Source: Geothrix terrae (GTDB taxonomy: Bacteria > Acidobacteriota > Holophagae > Holophagales > Holophagaceae). From it: DNA of 45,667 nucleotides. Where the stretch lies: contig NZ_JAKZLA010000010.1 in assembly GCF_022808775.1 (NCBI RefSeq), positions 1-45,667 on the forward strand, written 5' to 3'. The notes under the pieces are model-generated. The model had not been told where the DNA came from and did no database searches. It saw only the letters and a list, made by a program, of their open reading frames with translations. This document shows, piece after piece, positions 41,581-45,667 of this stretch (positions within the stretch are counted from its first letter, which is position 1; every line of letters begins with the position of its first letter). The position numbers and the translations under genes were made by a program.

Positions 41581-43113
41581 CTAGGTGGTGGTGGGAATGG
41601 GGAGTGGTCCGGTGCCCTCGCCGGGGCCGGCGGACGCGGGGATGCGGAGGGTGAAGCAGGTGCCCTGGCCGGGATCGCTGTGGACCTCCAGGGCTCCGCC
41701 GTGGGCTTCCACGATGCCCCAGCTCACCGCGAGGCCCAGGCCCGTGCCGTGGCTCCCCTTGGTCGTGTAGAACGGTTCGAAGATGCGCGGCAGGTCTTCC
41801 GCCGGGATGCCACGACCGTTGTCCTGGACGAGCATTTCCACCGAGCCATCTGTGCCGGCCCGCGTGGTGAGCTTGATGGTGCCACCCTCGCCGTTGATGG
41901 CATCCCCGGCGTTCAGCAACAGATTCACCGCCACCTGCTGGATCTGATTCGCGTCCGCGTGGACCACGGGAAGCTGCGGAGCCAGGTCCAGCGACAGGTC
42001 CACCTGGTTCAGGGACAGCTGGGTCATCACCACGGACACGGCCCGCCGCACCACCTCATTCAGGTCCATGGGCTTGCGGGCAGGCGGCGTGGGTCGGGCG
42101 AAGTCGAGCAAACCGCGGATGATCCCGCGGCACCGGACGGTCTCACGCACGATCACATCCAGGTCATCGCAGGAATCCTTGTCGCCATCCAGCCGCTTGC
42201 GCAGCAGGGATGCGTAGCTCAGCACCCCCGTCAGCGGATTGTTGATCTCGTGGGCCACGCCAGCGGCCAGCCGTCCCACGGAGGCCAGCTTGTCCGCCTG
42301 GGCCAGCTGCCGCTGGGTCTCGGCCAGCCGCTGGGACATGGTGTTGAAGGCGCCGGCCAGTTCCCCCAGCTCGTGGTTGCCGCTCACGGGGATGGTGGTG
42401 CCGAGGTCCCCCTCGCCCACCCGGCGGGTGCCCGCCACGAGGGCCGCCACGGGCTTGACCACCAGGCTCCGGTTGAGGAACCAGAGGATCAGTCCGCCCG
42501 CCAGGATGGCCACGGTGGCGGAGACCACCATCAGCGTCCGGCTGTGGCTGATCTCGCGGTCCACCTCGGCCAGGGAGACGTTCACATCAAGGACCCCCAG
42601 CAGGCTCTGCTTCTCGCTGTGGGCATGGCAGGCCGCCGTCGAGCAGGACGGTTCATTGGGGATGGGGTTGATGAGCCCCAGGATGCGGGTCCCATCCTGA
42701 GCGCGAAAGGTGCGGGCCCGGGCCTGGATGCCGAGGCGCTCCAGGGGGCGTCCCTCGGCGTGGCAGGCGTAGCAGGCCTCGCCGCGGATATCCAGGCTGG
42801 TGCCGATCTCCTCCTCCGCCGAGGAGAACATGATGCGACCCTCCTTGTTGAACACCCGCACCTTCCGGATGCCCTCCCCACGCAGGTCGCCCACCGCCCG
42901 GATCTGGCGGTGCAGGTTCTCTCGCCGATTCTCCAGCATGTCGAAGTGGGTGGCGCTCTTGATGGTCTCGCTGAGCTGGTCGGCGCTGCGGGTGCGTTCG
43001 GCGAGGAGCTGGGCCGTGTGGGATCGGAGGACGGCGAAGGCCATGCCTCCGATCACCACCGCGGTCGCGAAGCCGGCGCCCAGGACGAGCCGCGTGCCGA
43101 TTCGGGTTCGCAT
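41581..43113 (-). CDS. Sensor histidine kinase with periplasmic c-type heme motifs
   Basis: 510 residues. Transmembrane helices at about 9-29 and 193-213 bracket a periplasmic domain with two heme-attachment motifs: C114-x2-C117-H118 (CYACH) and C157-x4-C162-H163 (CSTAACH). HAMP follows at about 214-267, then the HisKA domain with phospho-accepting H288 in VAHEINNPL. The HATPase has N-box NLLLNAGDAI (catalytic N401), DNGRGI at 431-436 and GTGLGL at 456-461. It probably senses periplasmic redox state or a heme ligand. It starts one base after the nrfD-like stop with AGGAGG and precedes its likely response regulator. There is no catalytic anomaly in the kinase core. Confidence 0.92.
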   Translation of the reverse strand: MRTRIGTRLVLGAGFATAVVIGGMAFAVLRSHTAQLLAERTRSADQLSETIKSATHFDMLENRRENLHRQIRAVGDLRGEGIRKVRVFNKEGRIMFSSAEEEIGTSLDIRGEACYACHAEGRPLERLGIQARARTFRAQDGTRILGLINPIPNEPSCSTAACHAHSEKQSLLGVLDVNVSLAEVDREISHSRTLMVVSATVAILAGGLILWFLNRSLVVKPVAALVAGTRRVGEGDLGTTIPVSGNHELGELAGAFNTMSQRLAETQRQLAQADKLASVGRLAAGVAHEINNPLTGVLSYASLLRKRLDGDKDSCDDLDVIVRETVRCRGIIRGLLDFARPTPPARKPMDLNEVVRRAVSVVMTQLSLNQVDLSLDLAPQLPVVHADANQIQQVAVNLLLNAGDAINGEGGTIKLTTRAGTDGSVEMLVQDNGRGIPAEDLPRIFEPFYTTKGSHGTGLGLAVSWGIVEAHGGALEVHSDPGQGTCFTLRIPASAGPGEGTGPLPIPTTT

Positions 43114-43114
43114 G

Positions 43115-44293
43115 CTAGCTCCTCCTGGAGAGCTCCTTGGCGCCAGCGACCGGACCCTCGGGGAAGACTGAGAAGGTGCGGACGGCGAAGGCGAAGACCG
43201 CCATGCCGATGGCTACGAGGCCGAGGGAGACGGTGATCTCCATGGCCGAGGGGAGGTAGCGGGTGCCGGAAGCCGCCTCCATGCCCGTGATGCTCACGTT
43301 GAGGCGGTTCATGACGAACCCGAGCACCGCGAGGAAGGCGCCGGCCACCAGCCAATCGGGATTCGTGCGCAGCTTCCGGAAGGACATCAGCACCACAGGC
43401 AGCACCACGCCCAGCGCGAACTCGACGAGGAACATGCGTCCTTCATAGCTGAGATCGAAGATCGTCCCGAACGCATGGTTGCGGGCGATCCCCTGCAGCC
43501 GCATGAGGCCGTAGATGCCGAGCGCCACCACCATGCCCCGGGCCAGGGGCTCCAGGAGATCCATCTCCAGGTGGCGGTGGAAGGCCCGCTTGCTGAGGTA
43601 GGATTCCAGGACGATCATGCCGATGCCCGCCCCGATGGCCGAAATGTAGAAGTGCAGCGGCAGCATCGGTGAATACCAGAGCGGGTGCAGCTTGCTGGGG
43701 ACGATGAGGTAGAGGGAGCCCAGCGAGGATTGGTGGAGGGTCGAGAGGATCACGCCGAGGATGACCAGGGGTGTGATGAGCTGGTGGATGAACTTCGCCG
43801 GCGTGTGGAAGCCGAAGTACTCGAAGACCACCGGGGAGAACTCCACCGCCAGCACCGTGGTGTAGAGCATCACGCACCAGGCCACCTCGAACATGACCGA
43901 GTGCGTGTTCCAGTAGACGATGGCATGCCAGATGCGCCAAGGCTGGCCCAAGTCCAGCAGCAGCGCCACGATCACGAACGCATAGCCCAGGAAGCCCGTG
44001 AGGATGGTGGGGCGGACGATGGGCTCGTAGCGGCGCAGGTTGAAGAGATGGACCACCGCCGTGAGGGTGAATGCGCCGGCGGCCAGGCCCACGCCGCAGA
44101 GGAGGTCGAAGCCGATCCAGAGACCCCAGGGGAACTGGTCGCTCAGATTGGTGACGGCGCCCAACCCTTTGGTATAGCGGATCACGGACACGGCGCAGAA
44201 CGCGAGGAAGAGGATCACGAATACCGCGGTCCAGAAGCCGGGCCGGAAGCGGCGTCCGGCCAGCGTGGCGGGCGTGGTGAGCGTGGTGTTCAT
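43115..44293 (-). CDS. NrfD/HybB/PsrC-type membrane quinone-interacting subunit
   Basis: 392 residues from ATG 44293 (GGAGG upstream), with about ten transmembrane helices. The blocks QFPWGLWIGFDLLCGVGLAAG and LGQPWRIWHAIVYWNTHSV and the late FMNRLNVSITGME segment place it nearest the ten-helix HybB branch. Such proteins exchange electrons between quinone and a partner iron-sulfur subunit and may translocate protons. The ATG overlaps the ferredoxin stop by four bases. No molybdopterin or multiheme catalytic subunit is next to it, which is unusual. Confidence 0.92.
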   Translation of the reverse strand: MNTTLTTPATLAGRRFRPGFWTAVFVILFLAFCAVSVIRYTKGLGAVTNLSDQFPWGLWIGFDLLCGVGLAAGAFTLTAVVHLFNLRRYEPIVRPTILTGFLGYAFVIVALLLDLGQPWRIWHAIVYWNTHSVMFEVAWCVMLYTTVLAVEFSPVVFEYFGFHTPAKFIHQLITPLVILGVILSTLHQSSLGSLYLIVPSKLHPLWYSPMLPLHFYISAIGAGIGMIVLESYLSKRAFHRHLEMDLLEPLARGMVVALGIYGLMRLQGIARNHAFGTIFDLSYEGRMFLVEFALGVVLPVVLMSFRKLRTNPDWLVAGAFLAVLGFVMNRLNVSITGMEAASGTRYLPSAMEITVSLGLVAIGMAVFAFAVRTFSVFPEGPVAGAKELSRRS

Positions 44294-45069
44294 GACCGGT
44301 CCTCCCGTCCGTGGCCTTGCCCGTCGCGGCCGTTCCCGTTTCCATTGGCCGTGGCCTTCGCCACCTCCTCCCGCCGGGCGGTGATCCAGTGCACCCCGTA
44401 GAGGAAGACGGCCCATACCGCGACGAAGTCCGGGATGTTGGACAGCACCTGCCAGGTCTTCATGGCCGGAGGCTCTCCGGGCAGGTTGGACTTCAGCCCC
44501 AGCTTGTCGAAGGGCACGTTGGAGATCATCAGGACCGACGTGCCGCCGGCCTCCGTGAGCCCGTAGATGTGGTCGACGTAGGCGCCGGGCTTCTGGCGGA
44601 TGCGCGTCCGGGCCTCCCAGATCAAATCCTCCTTCTTCCCGAAGATGGTGGCCTCCGCCGGACAGGCCTCCGCACAGGCGGTGGGTTTGCCCTCCTTGAG
44701 GCGGCCCGCGCACATGATGCACTTGCCGACCACGGGCACGGGCCGATCCCACTGGTACTTCGGGATCTCGAAGGGGCAGGCCATCATGCAGTAACGGCAG
44801 CCCATGCAGCGCTCGGCATCGTAGACCACGGGGCCTTCCGGCGTCTTCTTCAGGGCGCCCACGGGGCAGACGGAGGCGCAGGTGGGCACTTCGCAGTGCA
44901 TGCACAGGCGCCGCACGTTGAGGCCCTCCCGCTCCTGGACCGTGGTCCAGGTGTAGGCCGTCAACACCTCCTCTACCTTCCCCGGTAGCTTGTTCTGCTC
45001 CTTGCAGGCGGAGCTGCAGGCGCCGCATCCGATGCAGCGCGTCGCGTCAAAGAGAAGGCCCATGCCCAT
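44290..45069 (-). CDS. HybA/DsrO/PsrB-like four-cluster ferredoxin with C-terminal membrane helix
   Basis: 259 residues from ATG 45069, chosen because AGGAG lies five bases upstream; ATG 45063 is an alternative. Four [4Fe-4S] sets are visible: C12/15/18/22, C56/59/64/68, C88/91/94/98 and C117/120/132/136. One hydrophobic helix lies at about 214-229 (DFVAVWAVFLYGVHWIT), followed by a polar Asn/Gly/Arg-rich tail. HybA-type proteins normally carry a Tat signal. Here the first cysteine motif starts at residue 12 and no twin-arginine leader exists in any plausible start, so the clusters probably face the cytoplasm. It is the first gene of the four-gene redox operon. Confidence 0.9.
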   Translation of the reverse strand: MGMGLLFDATRCIGCGACSSACKEQNKLPGKVEEVLTAYTWTTVQEREGLNVRRLCMHCEVPTCASVCPVGALKKTPEGPVVYDAERCMGCRYCMMACPFEIPKYQWDRPVPVVGKCIMCAGRLKEGKPTACAEACPAEATIFGKKEDLIWEARTRIRQKPGAYVDHIYGLTEAGGTSVLMISNVPFDKLGLKSNLPGEPPAMKTWQVLSNIPDFVAVWAVFLYGVHWITARREEVAKATANGNGNGRDGQGHGREDRS

Positions 45070-45093
45070 GGGTTCTCCTGCTTTTTCAAGGTG

Positions 45094-45112
45094 CCCGGGA
45101 GACATTCCCGGG
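45094..45112. promoter_or_regulatory. Hairpin in the redox-operon leader
   Basis: CCCGGGA and TCCCGGG pair perfectly around a 5-base loop, 24 bases before the ferredoxin start codon. It could be an operator or an mRNA stem influencing translation. Confidence 0.35.
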
Positions 45113-45194
45113 GATTCGGAAGAAGCATCCATTCGGCCGGAAACATAGTCAACCCCTTGGTAGCAATTAAAAATGACGATGTTGTCTCATATAA

Positions 45195-45219
45195 GAAAAA
45201 AGCCTCGACTTTGCGAGGC
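45195..45219 (-). terminator. Minus-strand Rho-independent terminator
   Basis: On the minus strand, GCCTCG-CAAAGT-CGAGGC is followed by six T's. It lies upstream of the redox operon, 365 bases beyond the groEL terminator, and no recognised gene lies between them. Confidence 0.75.
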
Positions 45220-45306
45220 AGTTCCCAGGAACGGCGCGGGTTATGCCCTCCGGATGTTCCCGCCAGCCCACCCCATCGGGACAGATTTTCCCTTTCCGGC
45301 CCTCAG

Positions 45307-45327
45307 CCCCCCTTCGGGTGGGGTTTT
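45307..45327 (+). terminator. Possible plus-strand terminator
   Basis: CCCCCC, a TTCG loop and GGTGGGG (one bulged T) are followed by TTTT on the plus strand. No plus-strand gene precedes it, so its role is unclear. Confidence 0.4.
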
Positions 45328-45382
45328 GTCACATCGCAACGTATTCTTGGGACGTCAAAGTCCCCTTTATTTCACCTTGAAA

Positions 45383-45416
45383 CGAGAGACGCCCCGCAAT
45401 CGCGGGGCGTCTCTCG
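45383..45416. terminator. 15-bp perfect hairpin
   Basis: CGAGAGACGCCCCGC and its exact reverse complement surround the loop AATC. On the minus strand only TTTC follows, so it is at best a weak terminator. Confidence 0.55.
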
Positions 45417-45465
45417 GACAGCGGACAGCTGATGGCTGACGGCTCTTATTACAATGTCTTCCATG

Positions 45466-45508
45466 TCGCGACCATGTGGGTCGCGAAGCAGGCTCCAGTG
45501 GAGCCTGC
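45466..45508. repeat. Two adjacent perfect hairpins, REP-like
   Basis: TCGCGACC/GGTCGCGA (45466-45486, loop ATGTG) is followed at once by GCAGGCTCC/GGAGCCTGC (45488-45508, loop AGT). GCGAAGC recurs at 45483-45489 and 45507-45513, and the following GGGGCCCCAC is the reverse complement of GTGGGGCCCC found after gatC. This suggests a dispersed intergenic repeat. Confidence 0.5.
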
Positions 45509-45583
45509 GAAGCGGGGCCCCACAGGGAGCGAATCACCATCGTCGGAGAAGCCCTCCAAGCTCTCATCTCTCCCTGCATCACC

Positions 45584-45611
45584 AAAAAGGCCCCGCAACC
45601 GCGGGGCCTTT
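45584..45611 (-). terminator. groEL Rho-independent terminator
   Basis: On the minus strand, AAAGGCCCCGC and GCGGGGCCTTT pair over 11 bp around GGTT and the stem runs into a TTTTT tract, about 25 bases after the groEL stop. Confidence 0.9.
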
Positions 45612-45635
45612 CCACGAACCGCAAGTCGCGGCTGA

Positions 45636-45667
45636 TCAATACATGTCTTCCATGCCGCCCATGCCGG
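45636..45667 (-). CDS. groL: GroEL chaperonin, C-terminal end (partial)
   Basis: Only the last ten codons are inside the window: a frame ending GMGGMEDMY and TGA. The Gly-Met repeat tail is the hallmark of the GroEL C terminus, which lines the bottom of the folding chamber. The usual bacterial ending is (GGM)n with a short variable close, so EDMY is a lineage-specific ending. The gene continues beyond the right edge. The call rests on the tail and the strong terminator alone. Confidence 0.75.
   Translation of the reverse strand, partial: GMGGMEDMY

Larger units (their letters stand above)
45070..45635. other. 566-base non-coding gap between the redox operon and groEL
   Basis: No convincing gene is present. 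The gap holds the groEL terminator, several further perfect hairpins described separately, a repetitive GGACAGCGGACAGCTGATGG string near 45416-45435, and the 5' untranslated region of the redox operon. On the minus strand TTGACT at 45152-45147 could be a -35 box, but its -10 partner is poor. A small RNA on the minus strand ending at the 45195-45219 terminator is possible. Confidence 0.6.

Noticed and set aside
39487-43236. A 1249-codon open frame on the plus strand across lipA, the regulator and the kinase
   Set aside because: It is the out-of-frame and antisense reading of well-supported genes in high-GC DNA; the translation is Gly/His/Arg/Ala-rich with no recognisable domain.
45091-45432. 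A 113-codon open frame in the gap before groEL
   Set aside because: It runs through terminators and hairpins, has no good start signal, and its product shows no domain.
1-45667. CRISPR array, prophage, insertion sequence or toxin-antitoxin locus
   Set aside because: No regularly spaced direct repeats, transposase, integrase, phage structural or toxin-antitoxin proteins are seen; the gene content is mostly conserved housekeeping.

Overview
The window looks like chromosomal DNA of a GC-rich, Gram-negative, respiring bacterium. The best guess is an acidobacterium of the Holophagae/Geothrix type. This is inferred from a large Oar-like TonB-dependent receptor with an N-terminal carboxypeptidase-regulatory-like domain, an LptE lipoprotein, outer-membrane barrels, a complete type IV minor-pilin set with PilY1, and a sensor kinase with c-type heme motifs. 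No marker in the window fixes the taxonomy. I see no prophage, insertion sequence, CRISPR array or complete RNA gene. Most of the window is conserved housekeeping DNA packed in short, often overlapping operons.

Layout. 1-230: probable minus-strand rRNA-operon promoter and leader running off the left edge. 235-2909: trmFO and an anchored periplasmic protein. 2912-5836 (minus): FlgM-like protein, prmC, a perfect 20-bp hairpin, two-subunit class I fumarase. 5968-6620: DsrE-family protein and a CopZ-N-like cysteine-rich protein. 6624-8729 (minus): holA, lptE, hpt. 8856-10519: ECF sigma factor, ZAS-type anti-sigma factor and a Spy/CpxP-like periplasmic protein. 10520-13056 (minus): rnj and rsmA. 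13241-20863: minor pilins fimT/gspH, pilV, pilW, pilX and pilY1, visibly less GC-rich than their surroundings. 20910-24403 (minus): priA and an exported protein. 24439-25747: tsaD, gatC. 25802-29325 (minus): TonB receptor and a zinc-ribbon protein with a Gly/Trp/Asp tail. 29383-32504: anmK and a TgpA-like transglutaminase. 32604-39355: slipin, barrel proteins, a metallo-beta-lactamase-fold hydrolase, uvrC, a Sel1 protein, a four-helix membrane protein, scpA. 39416-39496: an imperfect inverted-repeat element. 39524-40408: lipA.

The most unusual part is a tightly coupled minus-strand operon at 45069-40450. It encodes a four-cluster ferredoxin without an export signal, an NrfD/HybB-type quinone-interacting membrane protein, a histidine kinase whose periplasmic domain carries CXXCH and CX4CH heme motifs, and a membrane-anchored response regulator fused to a GcvH-like domain that lacks the lipoyl lysine. 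No catalytic oxidoreductase subunit is present, so I read it as a membrane redox-sensing or redox-coupling module. It ends tail to tail against lipA, with a hairpin whose loop is the lipA stop codon. Right of it, 566 non-coding bases rich in hairpins separate it from the 3' end of groEL.

A second theme is that six genes (prmC, rsmA, tsaD, the MBL hydrolase gene, uvrC, scpA) have a TANNNT-like hexamer ending exactly 5-6 bases before the start codon, which suggests leaderless transcription.
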